From Podocnemis expansa (lineage: Eukaryota; Chordata; Testudines; Podocnemididae), in assembly GCA_007922195.1 (NCBI GenBank), contig ML681989.1:46672715-46736714 (forward strand): a stretch of 64,000 nt of DNA. Direction: 5' to 3'. The translations under genes and the position numbers were made by a program. Of this stretch, positions 47,641 to 58,285 are shown piece by piece (the stretch's first letter is position 1; each line of letters begins with the position of its first letter). The notes under the pieces are model-generated. The model ran no database searches, was not told the DNA's origin, and was given only the letters and a program-made list of their open reading frames with translations.

Positions 47641-48470
47641 AATTGCCACATGTGGCTCTCAAGCTGTAGTTTGGCCACATCTGCTATATATTTACATTTT
47701 GGCACCCCATGTTTAAAAAAGTCCATCCCTACTGTACATGTGAAAATATGGTTCTGAGTGTCTTTTTATGCTGACTACCTCTGAGATAAAACTGACCCCC
47801 CAAGACCATCAAAAATTCCATTAGAAAATGTGTGTCTATTCCATGGAAAACATTTGATCTCTCAAAAGAGCTTGCACAAAAAGAACACGTATTTAAAATT
47901 CTGTACCTCCACTTTTATATCAAGCTTGGCACCAATGTTCCCTGTAAGGTTTGGCGGCTTGTGTGCAAAATTTTCAAACCATGCTGAGAACTTTTTCTGA
48001 ATAAAATTTTTTGTGCAAACTCACATGACAGAAACTACTGAAAAATATAGAACAACAAAAAATTAATAAGTTATTTAAAACTGTTATTTAAAACTGTTTT
48101 TAGTGATAATTTAAATGTATTTTATGCTTATGTGACATTATGTCTTGTCAATTCTTCAGTACTGTTTGTCTGCCATTGTCAGTTTTCCAGAATGAGTAAG
48201 CACATAAGAACATAAAAAAGTTTAAAAAAACCCAAACAGTTAACTTGCCTCTCATTTTTCACTTTCCACAGCAACCCATTTTACAATTAAAAAAAAAATG
48301 TCCTACATTGTTTCTAGCCAGTTCAAATATGCCCCTTTATTTGTTTACTTAATTGGTCCCTGTTATTTTGTTCACAGTATGCTTTATGTTCCTTCATTTT
48401 ATTTGTGTTCACCATATTTTTTCCCCAATTTAGCTCTTTTGTAGGGAGCAACAGTGCAAAAATCAAAACC

Positions 48471-48542
48471 CCCAACTCAGGGTTCAAACACCTGACCCTG
48501 CACTTAAAAGACTCCCCTTATAACACACTGAGCTATGCAGGC
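48471..48542 (-). tRNA. tRNA-Lys(UUU)-like sequence, pseudogene
   Basis: Read on the minus strand, 72 bases follow the tRNA plan. It starts GCCTGCATAGCTCAGTGTG (acceptor start and A box), has an anticodon loop CTTTTAA and a B box GTTTGAACCC with flanking T-stem, and ends near CTGAGTTGGG. The loop and 5' end resemble tRNA-Lys(UUU). Several stems have mismatches, and the D arm is altered (GTGTTATAAG), so it is a pseudogene or a SINE head rather than a working tRNA. It lies inside the hAT at 47933-49319. Confidence 0.5.
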
Positions 48543-48639
48543 TTTTGTTACTAAGCCCCCCACAATAGGGAAAACTGTGTGCTCCACCCCTCCTTAATTC
48601 CCCCCCCCCTGCAGGCTGTTTTAGGTTCCCCATGTGTGC

Positions 48640-48682
48640 AGCAGACTGAACCTTAAAATCATGGGTTCAAGCCATGTGCTGG
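48640..48682 (+). tRNA. tRNA 3'-half-like sequence
   Basis: AGACTGAACCTTAAAATC then ATGGGTTCAAGCCATG looks like an anticodon arm followed by a T arm with B box GGGTTCAAGCC. A 5' half is not convincing. It faces the tRNA-like sequence at 48471-48542 in the opposite orientation. Confidence 0.3.
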
Positions 48683-48706
48683 GTTGGTTCTCTTTTTTCT
48701 TTTCTT

Positions 48707-48708
<2 letters not shown>

Positions 48709-48736
<28 letters not shown>
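48709..48736 (+). repeat. (GTT)n microsatellite
   Basis: Nine consecutive GTT units follow a T/C-rich tract inside the hAT element. Confidence 0.9.
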
Positions 48737-48737
<1 letters not shown>

Positions 48738-49438
48738 ACATTCTATTGATCAGAAGTTAAAAGCAGGACAAAATTACCTATTGTTAGAATACCTGCCGGA
48801 CAGAGGCCATGAAGGTAAAATGGAAGACATGTCCTCCTTTTGCTGGATGTCTGGTAACCCTATGTCTGAGAGATGTTTTCACTTGCAACCCCCTCTCTGT
48901 CCTTAACTCTGGAATAGAGACCCCCTCCCCACTGATCCTTGGCCACTTTGCTGGCCTGCCCCCCCCACCCCTGGCTGATCCTTGGCTGCACTTCTAGCCT
49001 GCCCTGCCAGACCCCAGCACTGGGGCTGCCCACGTGGCCAATCCTCAGCCATGCTGCCAGCCTATCCTGGCTCCACCTAGGGCCTGCTGCCTCCTCCGCC
49101 TGGCTGATCTCCAACTGCACCACTGAGCTGACCCACCCCAGCATGAGATTCTGGACTGCACTGCCAGCCCAGTCCAGGCCATCCCCACCATGGGCCCACC
49201 CCACATGGTTGATTCTCTGCTGTGCTGCCGGCCTAGTACATCCCACCACAGGAATGAAAAAATCCTGCGCATCATGAATTTTTTTATGTGCACAGCCGTG
49301 CACCTTATAAGGAACATAGTTTGGCACACCCACAAAGAGATCAGCAGAAAGAAGCAGATACGCCACTCACAAAACATGTTGTTTAGGCCACGTGAAGTCA
49401 GATTCTGAATTAAGATGAAACAAACAAGAATTATGTCT

Positions 49439-49868
49439 ACATCTGCTTTTTTAGTTTGGATTTGCTAGTCTAAACTAAAAAAGTCTGAGGTTAGTCTGAA
49501 CTAGTCTCGAGCTAGTCCAGACCTAACTATGGCTTTTTAGTTCAAACTAGCCGCACATCGTAGTGTGAACTAACTTTTTAGGTTGAACTAGTAAGCGCAC
49601 TAGTTCAAACTAATGGCTTAGTTCGACTTTTCTTAGTTTGAACTATTCATTAGTCTGTGTCTACATTGCACTACTTCAAACTTAAAGTTGAAACTAAGCA
49701 CTTAGTCTGGACTAGCCAGTCAAACTTATTAGTTCAGACTAAACTTTGTTTACTTCAAACTAAGAAATTTCTTAGTTCAAACTAGGCAAAGCCTAGTGTA
49801 CACATGGACGAAATTAGTCTGAACTAAGATTGCTTAGTCTGGACTAATTGCCTAGTGTAGACATAGCC
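49439..49868. mobile_element. MITE family B (430 bp)
   Basis: The ends AATTATGTCTACAT and TGTAGACATAGCC are inverted, with AAG at 49436-49438 and 49869-49871 as the 3-bp duplication. The interior repeats TTAGTTTGAACTA words like 23539-23966. It lies immediately left of an inverted PLE copy. Confidence 0.75.
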
Positions 49869-49876
49869 AAGGATCC

Positions 49877-50108
49877 CTGTGGCATTTAAAGACTAACAAA
49901 TTTATTTATTGAAGGAGGTTTCATGGAAGAAAATCCCACTTCATCAGACACTCTGAACATAAGGAAGCTTACAGAATAGGAGGAAAATAAATACAGCGAA
50001 GTGTAAGTCATTGGATCAGGTCACACTGTAGCAGCAAATCAAAGCAGTTGTTAAGACTCAACAACTGCTTTGATTTGCTGCTACAGTGTGACCTGATCCC
50101 ATGACTTA
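49877..50108 (-). mobile_element. PLE tail ending in an inverted repeat
   Basis: On the minus strand the usual tail is seen: CTGATGAAGTGGGATTTTC at 49947 downward, then AATAAATTTGTTAGTC. At 50013 the sequence turns back on itself, so the part upstream of the tail occurs in both orientations around a 7-base spacer. The hammerhead-like boxes (49919-49947) are CTGATGA and GAAA, with a stem II weakened by substitutions. Confidence 0.75.
50013..50099. repeat. Perfect 40-bp palindrome of PLE sequence
   Basis: Arms 50013-50052 and 50060-50099 are exact complements (40 of 40) with the 7-base spacer AAGACTC. The match extends ~9 bp further outward with one mismatch (50004-50012 with 50100-50108). Each arm is the GATTTGCTGCTACAGTGTGA segment of the PLE tail. 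It could extrude as a hairpin or cruciform. Confidence 0.92.
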
Positions 50109-50109
50109 A

Positions 50110-52012
50110 CTGGTGTTAAGATTCTTCTCCTTGCAGTCTGGAGCTGACTCACTTATTTCCGGAATTAGCATGTCTGGCACACTTTCGTCAAGTAGGTTTC
50201 TTAAACCTCGTTTCTAGTTTGAAATATACTAAGTGTGTCTCTATTCTTGTCTTTCTTTCATGGTGTTCTTGGAGTAAGGGAAACATTCCTCTGGGACACC
50301 CAGGTTTTGCAATCAAGTGGTTTCTATTATTCTCTTCACAACTGTCTTTTCATGACAAACAGTACATTTCTTATTTTCCCTGGATGCATAGAAACATCAC
50401 TTACACCATTTTATGTGCATTGTTTGGAATGGGTTATAAAAAAGATCTGGGCTCCAAAACTGCTTGTATGCCCCTGGATCATGCTTGCTGCTACTCAGCT
50501 ATACCGTTTGTGTCTCAGGTTACAACTGCTTTATTTTAGGTATTCAGGCAGCATGCTGGCTGTGGACTGACTACTAGTGATAAGGTAATATAAAAACAGC
50601 AGTCAGAGGTTCTCACAATAATTAAGAAAAGTTTGTCTTTACTAATTAAGAAATTTGTTATGTAAAGCTCAAAACAAAAAAATGCTTTCATTTGCCACAA
50701 GGAGAGAATTTCTAAAGCCCCATTCCTTGACCCCTTATGTTATTATTCTGATTCTGGTCCTTATGTGCTTTATCTTGCAATTTAATTAGGTGCTTGTTTT
50801 AAACAAATTGTTTGGTAGTTCCTTAATCTGCCATTCTCTCTGATATGACTGTAGCTGCGAGATGAGTTCCTAATTACACCTTATCAACTGTTCTGTTCAC
50901 TATCCAAAAGAAGAAATGAAGCTTGAATGATATTATTCTTTGTTTTATTTCACTGTTCCTTCTAAAGCTTCCCTCCCCCCCTCCCCCCCCAAAAAAAAAA
51001 GTTAATGCAGCTGAGCTTTGCAGGTCAGTGGAGATGAGTACATCACTTTCTCTTTTCAAATTTGCAGTACTTTTGTATATACATACAATGACACCAGATC
51101 AACATTTGACATTGATTCTTGTTACTTGGCTCAAATCATCAGGAAGACATCCACCCCTGCTGAGCAGAAAATATTAATAAGCGTCCATAACATATTTATT
51201 GTCAGTCACTGTGAGAATGGCAGCAGCAACTGGAGTGGTGAGTGACGGAAAGAGGTAGACCTTTTGTGCAATAAGGAAACAGACAAACTATAAGCTGTCA
51301 GTTTTGTTGGGGTTAAGGGAAATGGTCTTATTATTTATTGCTTTTGCTAGAAAGCTAACAATAGTATTTGTACAGTCTTTCCAGAAACATACCATAATAT
51401 CCAAAATGTGAATGTACATGCTGTAATTTAACTGGTCTTTCACACTAGAGATATACTGCATCAAGTTTTCTTTGTTAATGGATTAGCATGAAATATGGTT
51501 CTGTGTTGCAGATTTTCCTCACAAGTAATACATGATGATGAATGTGCAGGAGCCAAGAGCCATGACACTCAAACACGCAGGTAGCTCTGTTAGTGAACAG
51601 AAATGTTTTCATGTATTTTGATTCCTCTTATGTAATGTCAATTGTATTGAATTGAAACTGATCCTTTGTCCACCTTCCCCATCCACAAAGGGCACAAAGA
51701 ACTTTCATCATCTCCAGCTGAAGCCTTTACAGATATACCACAGCAGCAGGATGCAGATGTGAAACTAGTACTAGTAATAGCCTATGAAAAAATGACGTAG
51801 TGGGATGGCAAGTTCCAAGGGGGTAGCTTTGTTAGACTAGTTCAGCAAAACAAACAAGGAGTCTAGTGGCACTGTTAATCTTTTATGCTGCTTTACACTT
51901 ACTCCAGCAAACAAATCTGTGCTGTCTCAGGGACTCTTTCTGCTCCACCATCCCCACACATAAGATACAATTCTGTGGTGCCTTGGGAGCCTACTTTCTC
52001 TATCTCAGACTT
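50110..52012. other. Mostly unassigned DNA with a PLE scrap
   Basis: No gene is recognised. A C-run joined to an A-run lies at about 50970-51000. At about 51818-51880, minus-strand sequence AGTGCCACTAGACTCCTTG then TTTGCTGAACTAGTCTAAC is a PLE terminal fragment. Confidence 0.45.
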
Positions 52013-52015
52013 AAG

Positions 52016-53126
52016 GGCTATGTCTACACACAAGGTTTTATTTTGAAATAAGTCATTCGGAAATGACTTATTTAGAAATAAAACCTTTATTTTGAAACAG
52101 CTTATTTCAAGCTAAAAAAAATTAGTTCGAAATAACGGAAAACCTGAAAACGAAATAGCAGGTCCTATGTGTGGACTTGCTATTTTGCTTCAGGAGAAGG
52201 GTACCCTGGGAGGTGTGGCAACATGGCCCCTTGCGGGTTTGCCAGGAACCTGGGGGTGCCCCACGCTACTTGCCCTCTGGGCAAGAGGCTTTGGGAGCCG
52301 CAGCACCCCCAGGTTCTACTGCCCAGGTCAGGGGAGCTGCAAGGGCCACGGGGTGGCCGCAGCCCCGGCAGCTCACCCCGCCACCAGCGTCGGGGGGCTG
52401 CAGCCCCCGGCAGGGTGGCTGCAGCCCNNNNNNNNNNNNNNNNNNNNNNNNNNNNNNNNNNNNNNNNNNNNNNNNNNNNNNNNNNNNNNNNNNNNNNNNN
52501 NNNNNNNNNNNNNNNNNNNNNNNNNNNNNNNNNNNNNNNNNNNNNNNNNNNNNNNNNNNNNNNNNNNNNNNNNNNNNNNNNNNNNNNNNNNNNNNNNNNN
52601 NNNNNNNNNNNNNNNNNNNNNNNNNNNNNNNNNNNNNNNNNNNNNNNNNNNNNNNNNNNNNNNNNNNNNNNNNNNNNNNNNNNNNNNNNNNNNNNNNNNN
52701 NNNNNNNNNNNNNNNNNNNNNNNNNNNNNNNNNNNNNNNNNNNNNNNNNNNNNNNNNNNNNNNNNNNNNNNNNNNNNNNNNNNNNNNNNNNNNNNNNNNN
52801 NNNNNNNNNNNNNNNNNNNNNNNNNNNGGGGGGGGTGAGCCTTCCTCCCAGGGTGCTATGCACCCTGGGATGAAGGTCACTTATTATATCGATATGCCAG
52901 GCATATTGATATAATAGAGCTAGATGGGTTATTTCGAAACCACAGTTTCAAAATAACCAGTCATTTCAATATAATACTAGGTTTTATTATATCAAAATGA
53001 CTTTCCTTATTTCGAAATAAGGAAGCTCCTTATTTCGAGATAAGAAAAATGTCATGTAGACATGACAAGTTTTGTTTCGAAACAACGGCTGTTGTTTTGA
53101 AATAAAACTTTCATGTGGACACATGC
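52016..53126. mobile_element. MITE family A (~1.1 kb) with assembly gap
   Basis: GGGCTATGTCTACACAC at the left and ATGTGGACACATGC at the right are inverted, with AAG at 52013-52015 and 53127-53129. Inner TTATTTCGAAATAA arms surround a GC-rich core related to that of 22505-23166. The 400 unknown bases lie in this core. It is inserted at the 5' edge of the PLE. Confidence 0.72.
52428..52827. other. Assembly gap of 400 N
   Basis: Exactly 400 undetermined bases are flanked by GC-rich sequence (GCAGCCC before; GGGGGGG after). The round length suggests an estimated or placeholder gap in hard-to-sequence DNA. Confidence 0.98.
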
Positions 53127-53339
53127 AAGGAGTATTTCCACCACACCACTGAACAACACAATTACCTGCAGATACATTCCTCTCAACACTACCAGAAATA
53201 TTCTACTTGAACTCCTCCTGACAGTTGGCACAACAGACTGGACTTCTACATAGATTGCTTCTTCTACAGTACAAAGGCTGAACTCCTGGACAAAGAATGT
53301 CCCTTACATCATAACCTCAGTCATGCAGAACATAACGCT

Positions 53340-54870
53340 ATCCACAGCCTAAGATACGACTCTGACATTATCATCAAGGATACTGACAAAGGAGGTGCTG
53401 TCCTCATCATAAATAAATCAGATTACTATCAGGAGGCTTATAGACAATTCGCCAACACAGCAGTTTACAATCATTTCTCTCAGACCCCACTGAGGAATAC
53501 CAAAAGTAACAACACCACCTACTTAAGAAACTACCTAAAGCAGGACAGGAACAAATCAAGACAGACATACCCCGAGAACGCCAGCCAGGAATATTCTATC
53601 TCCTACCAAAAATCCATAAGAAAGAAAACCCTGGATGCCTCATCATCTCAAGCACTGGCACTCTTACAGCAGGCTTATCTGGCTATGTGGACTCTCTCCT
53701 CAGACCCTGTGCTATCAACACTCCTAGCTATCCACAGACTTCCTGAGAAAAATTCAGCTCATTGGCGACCTTCCAGAAAATACCATCCTGGCCACTACTT
53801 GATATCTTCATCTGGATCCACAGAAAGTATGACTTTGAGATTTCTACAAAGATTTCAACAATTTGCACTCCATGATCAACCGTAGTATGGAACACTATGG
53901 ACAGGAGATCCACTTTCTGAAGACAACAGTACAGAATAGGGATGGATGCATAAATACCACCCTATACCGACAACCTACAGACTGTTACAGCTACCTACAT
54001 CTCTTGAGCTTACACCCAGGACATGCCACTTGATCCACTGTCGTCAGCCAAGCCCTAAGATGTAACCGCATTTGTTCTGATCCCTCAGACAGACACCTTC
54101 AGGATCTCCATCAAACAGTCTTAAAACTACAATACCCACATGGAGAAGTGAGGAAACAGAATGACAGAACCAGATGGGTACACAGAAGTCAACTGCTACA
54201 GGAGAAGTCGAAGAAAGAAAACAACAGAATGCTTCTGGTCATCACTCACAATCCCCAATTCAAACTGCTACAGCACATCAAGGACCTACGGTCTATTCTA
54301 CAAGACAATCCCTCAATTGGTCAGGCCTTGGGTGGCAGACCCCTCCACACTTACAGACAGTCCCCCAACCTTAAACAGACACTAACCAGCAAATACAGAC
54401 CTAACAACAGAAACATTAAAGCAGGCACCTACCCCTGCAAACAAACCATGATGAGAACTTTGCCCCCGTATCTGCACAAAAGACACCATCATAGGACTTA
54501 ATCAAGCCAGCTACTCCATCAAGGGCTCATTCACCTGCTCATCCACCAATGTCATTTATGCCATCATGTGCCAGAAATGCCCCTCCATCCCACCTTATAC
54601 ATTGGACAAACAGGACAATCTATGCAAAAGAATAAACGGACACAACTCAGACATGAGAAATAACATTTAAAAACCAATAGGGAACGCTTCAGTTTCTCTG
54701 ATCACTCCATTAATGATCTGTTAATAGTTGTACTCAGGCAAATGGATAACAAATCAAAGCTTCAAAGAGAAACTGCAGAATTGGAATTCATATGCAGATT
54801 TGACACTATCAACTTAGTGCTGAATAGAAACTATGTTTTTTTTCTCCCCACTACAACAGGTGATTTTGTT
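53340..54870 (+). pseudogene. PLE reverse transcriptase / GIY-YIG protein, inactive
   Basis: Short conserved blocks lie in order across shifting frames: IIIKDTDKGGAVLIINKSDY (RT N-terminal, ~53366); YLLPKIHKK (~53600); an SSTGTLTAGLSGYVDSLLRP-like stretch (~53650); DLPENTILA (~53770); then IHFLKTTV and LYRQPTD (~53910-53980), normally after the RT palm; VIYAIMCQKC (54551) and YIGQTGQSMQK (54597), the GIY-YIG core; and LQRETAELEFICRFDTINLV near the end. The palm segment carrying the catalytic YxDD box is missing between about 53800 and 53840, an internal deletion. Several stops and frameshifts add to this. No activity is possible. Confidence 0.8.
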
Positions 54871-54977
54871 TTCCTGCCTCCCTCATGTATACTATTCTTC
54901 ATTATTTGAATCTAAACAACTGCTTTGATTTGCTGTTACAATCTGACGTGATCCTATGACTTGCACTTCCTTGCATC

Positions 54978-55760
54978 CAGGGGTTAAAGTATAATTTGGC
55001 AGGCCCTGGAACCTTCCTAAATTTCCAGGTCCCCTTCCCACAGGTCTGAGTCCTCTTCCCACAGGTCCAGGCCCCCCTTCACCCACTCCAGCTAGTGTTC
55101 CCCACATGCATGTCCACCACCCCAGCTGGTGCCCTCCACACACCTGCCCCCCACATCACCTAGTGCCTTCCACCCCAGCTACTACCCCACACATGCCTAC
55201 TCCACACCTCAGCTCCGCCATCTACTGCCCCTCTAACACCTGCCCCCAACCCCCAGCTACTGCTCCCCCCAAACCTACCTCCCACCCTAGCTACTGCCCC
55301 CCATGTCCTACTCTCAGCCCTGATCCTAACCCCTTCTTCCTACCCAACTTCTCACATGCTTTCCCCACTGGCTGCCCCAAACCCCTGGGCTCCTCTTATT
55401 CACGCTGCTGAGATGGCCGAGGTCCTGTGCTTGGGGGAGAGAGGCTGCAGGCAGCACTGACCAGCCAGTCAGAGAGACCCAGGCCCACACATGCCACTGG
55501 GCCCAACAGGAAGGGGCAGGGCTGCCGCAGGCTCCAGGCAAAAGAGGGGAGGGGTGGCTGGGCTTGCTCCAGCCCCTTCCTTCAGCTGGCCCTAGGGGAA
55601 TGCACTGGAACGCTGTGTTCTGGTGCATTCTTTCTATTTTAGGGGGCCCTGGAATGCACAGTTCTAGGACATACCCCTATTTTAGGAGCCCCAAAACACT
55701 GCCCCCCCAAAATAGAGGAGCCCTGGCATTCTTGGGCTTTCTGCCTAACTTTAACCCCTG
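54978..55760. mobile_element. hAT element (783 bp) inside the PLE tail
   Basis: The ends CAGGGGTTAAAGTATAATT and AACTTTAACCCCTG are inverted. Flanks CTTGCATC and ACTGCATT (5 of 8) are both explainable as drifted copies of the CTTGCATT found in uninterrupted PLE tails. Same family as 41130-41294. A C-rich core (55080-55320) and a GC-rich right half are non-coding. Confidence 0.82.
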
Positions 55761-55806
55761 ACTGCATTTATTTTCCTCCCATTCTGTGAGTTCCCTATCA
55801 AGCATT

Positions 55807-55835
55807 TGATGAAGTGGGATTTTCTCCCATAAAAG
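55807..55835 (+). ncRNA. Hammerhead-like motif, decayed
   Basis: It is TTGATGA, then AGTGGGA-TTTTC-TCCCA, then TAAAA, where 14137-14165 has CTGATGA and CGAAA. The first core base and the second box are mutated, so it should be inactive. The MITE at 55842 splits the segment that would form helix III. Confidence 0.45.
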
Positions 55836-55841
55836 CTCATG

Positions 55842-56214
55842 GCTGTGTTCACACAGCACTCTTATTTCGAAACAACAGAGGTTGTTCCGAAATAAGAAAT
55901 ACCCCGTTCACACGACACATGGTTGTTTCGAAACAATGGCACCCGTTGTTTCGAAACAACAGCATTGTTTTGAAACAACTTAAACCCCATGTGGGGATGA
56001 AACAATGCCATCCAAACATGTTGTTTCAAAACAACAGTGACTTGTTTTGAAATAACTGTTGCCTGAAACTGCTATTTCACTTTGAACTTTTTTCCTTAAT
56101 TCGAATTAACAAACTGTTAATTTGAATTAAGTTATTTTGAAATAAGGCATTATTTTGATACAAGTTGTTTCGACACAACTTGTATCGAAATAATGCCTGT
56201 GTGTGAACACAGCC
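55842..56214. mobile_element. MITE family A (373 bp) with exact 3-bp duplication
   Basis: GGCTGTGTTCACACAG and GTGTGTGAACACAGCC are near-perfect inverted ends. CAT at 55839-55841 is repeated at 56215-56217, and the uninterrupted PLE reads CTCATGAG at that point, proving the target and duplication size. The inner arms are TTGTTTCGAAACAA words. It is close in sequence to 61084-61431. Confidence 0.88.
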
Positions 56215-56269
56215 CATGAGATAAATAATTTTTTTGGTCTTTAAAAGTGCCATCAAATTATTTGTTTAT

Positions 56270-56592
56270 TATGGTGGCATTTAGCTGTGATGCTGGTGAC
56301 CCATGCCCCCGCTTAGGGTGGTGGGATAGAGGAGCTGAGGGGGAAGCCAGGGGAAGAGGGGCCTCCCTGTCTGTTCCCCCCCATGTGTTTTCCCCTGCCC
56401 ACCCATCATGCCCCTCTCCTAAATCAAAATAGCAAGTCCTGTGTTTGGACATGCTATTTCAATTGGGGCTTTTCCCTTGTTTTGAGCGCACATTTTTTTA
56501 CTTTAACTTGTTTAGAAATAAGGACTTTATTTCCAAACAAGTTGTTTTGAAATAACTTATTTCGAAACAATGAGCTGCGTGTGGACATAGCC
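56270..56592. mobile_element. MITE family A, right part
   Basis: CAAAATAGCAAGTCCTGTG (56425) matches the junction after the GC-rich core in 22505-23166, followed by TTATTTCGAAACAA words and the terminus GTGTGGACATAGCC. The left terminus is missing. It lies immediately right of the PLE end. Confidence 0.6.
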
Positions 56593-57179
56593 TAAGCCTC
56601 ACTGAACACTGAAATGCATAGCTAGAAACCTGTAGTGTGTGAATCATGTGCATATGCTCCAAGAAATCAAAATTCATGCTGTCTTTCAAGAAGATTCTCC
56701 AACTTTAAAAGAACATTAAGCAGAGGCTCGTTGTCCATAAAAGATAAGCACATTTTATCCCCTTTGGGTACTGTAACTAGCATTTGCAGTCTCTGAATCA
56801 TAATAGCAGACAGAAACATAACTCTTATCTAAAAAATAACTATGGCTAAAAGATAATTTACTTATTTTTCTATGCCCCTGCTCTCAATAAATTCAGCTTT
56901 ATCCCACACAACCATAGCGATTGCTCATTCACAGATCTCACTGCAGTCCATCATTAGCTGTATTAGACTAGTACTCTCGTTTGTCATTGTCATGGTGATT
57001 GCCCTTTGATCTACCATTTCACAAAGCACCTATGGGAGGCAATTTTCAGCTATGCACTTTTCTTAGTTCTTGAACCCAGCAAGTCTTGACTTCAGTGGGA
57101 GTACACGGGTGGCCCTGACCCTACCCCTCCTTTCAGTCCATTCTTTCTACTAACTTCTGAAAAGTGAGGACAGAGGAAG
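56593..57179. other. Unassigned DNA
   Basis: No gene or repeat is recognised between the MITE fragment and the DIRS element. Confidence 0.4.
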
Positions 57180-58053
57180 GATACAGAATGTATGTGAATG
57201 ACCCATCTCAAAGAAGGACATTTCCTGGTAAGTAACCCTTCGTTCTTCTTCGAGTGTTGCTCACATCCATTCAGATTCAGGTGACTTACAAGCTGTACTT
57301 AGGATGGTGGGTGGAGTTAAGGTTTCCCTGCTCAAAGAATGGCTCTACCCAGAGCAGCATTGTCTCTTGCCTCCTGGACAATTGCATAATGAGATGTGAA
57401 GGTATACACTGAAGACCAGGTCGCCACCCTGCAGATCTCCCGGATCAAGACCTGTGTAAGGAATGCTGTGGAGGATGCTTCTGCTCTAGTCAAATGAGCC
57501 ATGATTCTCAATTGGGGAGGGGAGTGTTTGCTCTTTGGTAGCAGTCCTTGTTATAATTTCATATCCAGGATGAGATGCATTGGGTCATTACTGCCTGTCC
57601 CCTCACACTCAGCAAGTGCCATAAACAACTGAGTCATTCTGTGGAAGGGTCTGGTCAGCTCAATGTACATTGGGAGTGCTGTTTTTACGTCAAAGGTGTG
57701 CCATTTTCTCTGGTTCTCCATGATCTGTGGGTCTGGGAAGAATACTGGGAGGCAGATGTCTTGGTTAACATGAAAGGGAGACACAACATTAGGAAAAAGG
57801 CTGGATGAGAATGGAGCTGTACTTTGTCAGAGTGGAATACTGTGTGTGCGTGGGGGGAGGTTCTGAGGAGAGGGTTCAACTCTGAAACCCTTCCAGCGGA
57901 GATGATAGCTACCAGGAAAGCCACCTTCTATGATAAAACTAGTAGTGTGTGTGAGTTGAGGGGCTAATATAGGCCTTTTGTGAGTCCCTTGAGTACTAGG
58001 TTTGTCTCATTGTGGGATTAGGTCCTGAACCTGGGGGTACAGTCTCTCTAGGC

Positions 58054-58262
58054 CAGAGGTCTCAAACACGTGGCCCATGGGCTGCATGTGGCCCCTAAAG
58101 CTATTTCCTGTGGCCTGCAATGACACTATTGTTACCGATAGTTGCAATATTGTTGTATGAAAAGGTTTCAGTGGTGAGGCCCCTGGGCTAATTACTAGCC
58201 CCCAAAAGGCCCTGTACTAGTCCTTGTGCAGCCCTTATGGTGATTTGAGTTTGAGACCCCTG
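58054..58262. mobile_element. hAT MITE (209 bp) with perfect target duplication
   Basis: It runs from CAGAGGTCTCAAACACGTGG to GTTTGAGACCCCTG, with CTCTAGGC unchanged at 58046-58053 and 58263-58270. It is the same family as 42838-43061. It interrupts the recombinase gene and so is younger than the DIRS copy. Confidence 0.9.
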
Positions 58263-58285
58263 CTCTAGGCCATTCAGGAAACTCT

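Larger units (their letters stand above)
43466..47683 (-). mobile_element. hAT transposon with decayed transposase (4.2 kb)
   Basis: The left end GAGGGGTGGCCAAACC and right end GTAGTTTGGCCACATCTG are the same termini as in 15479-17892 and 39493-39965. The flanking 8-mers no longer match. The minus strand carries a transposase gene (43795-45559). The stretch 45730-47640, between the gene's upstream side and the right end, is unusually long and holds a minisatellite and sequence that looks like another retroelement. This is the only copy of the family here with substantial coding sequence, and it marks the other two as its deletion derivatives. Confidence 0.8.
47933..49319. mobile_element. hAT element, non-autonomous (1387 bp)
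   Basis: The ends CAATGTTCCCTGTAAGG and CCTTATAAGGAACATAG are inverted. CTTGGCAC (47925-47932) and TTTGGCAC (49320-49327) agree at 7 of 8. The interior holds two tRNA-like stretches, a GTT microsatellite and a GC-rich block (48890-49250) whose open frames are compositional. No transposase is present. It shares its terminus with the repeat ending at 1412. Confidence 0.82.
53130..56256 (+). mobile_element. Penelope-like element (PLE), broken and nested
   Basis: A reverse transcriptase region, a GIY-YIG endonuclease region and a non-coding tail follow one another on the plus strand. The tail is interrupted by a hAT (54978-55760) and a MITE (55842-56214). The ending GAGATAAATAATTTTTTTGG then CTTTAAAAGTGCCATC matches other PLE tails in the window. 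The 5' end is truncated. PLEs copy themselves by target-primed reverse transcription using the GIY-YIG nuclease. This copy links the tail to the coding part and so identifies seven or more short tail fragments elsewhere. Confidence 0.85.

Noticed and set aside
52167..52914. Frames of more than 200 codons around 52.2-52.9 kb
   Set aside because: They are open only because 400 of the bases are unknown N.
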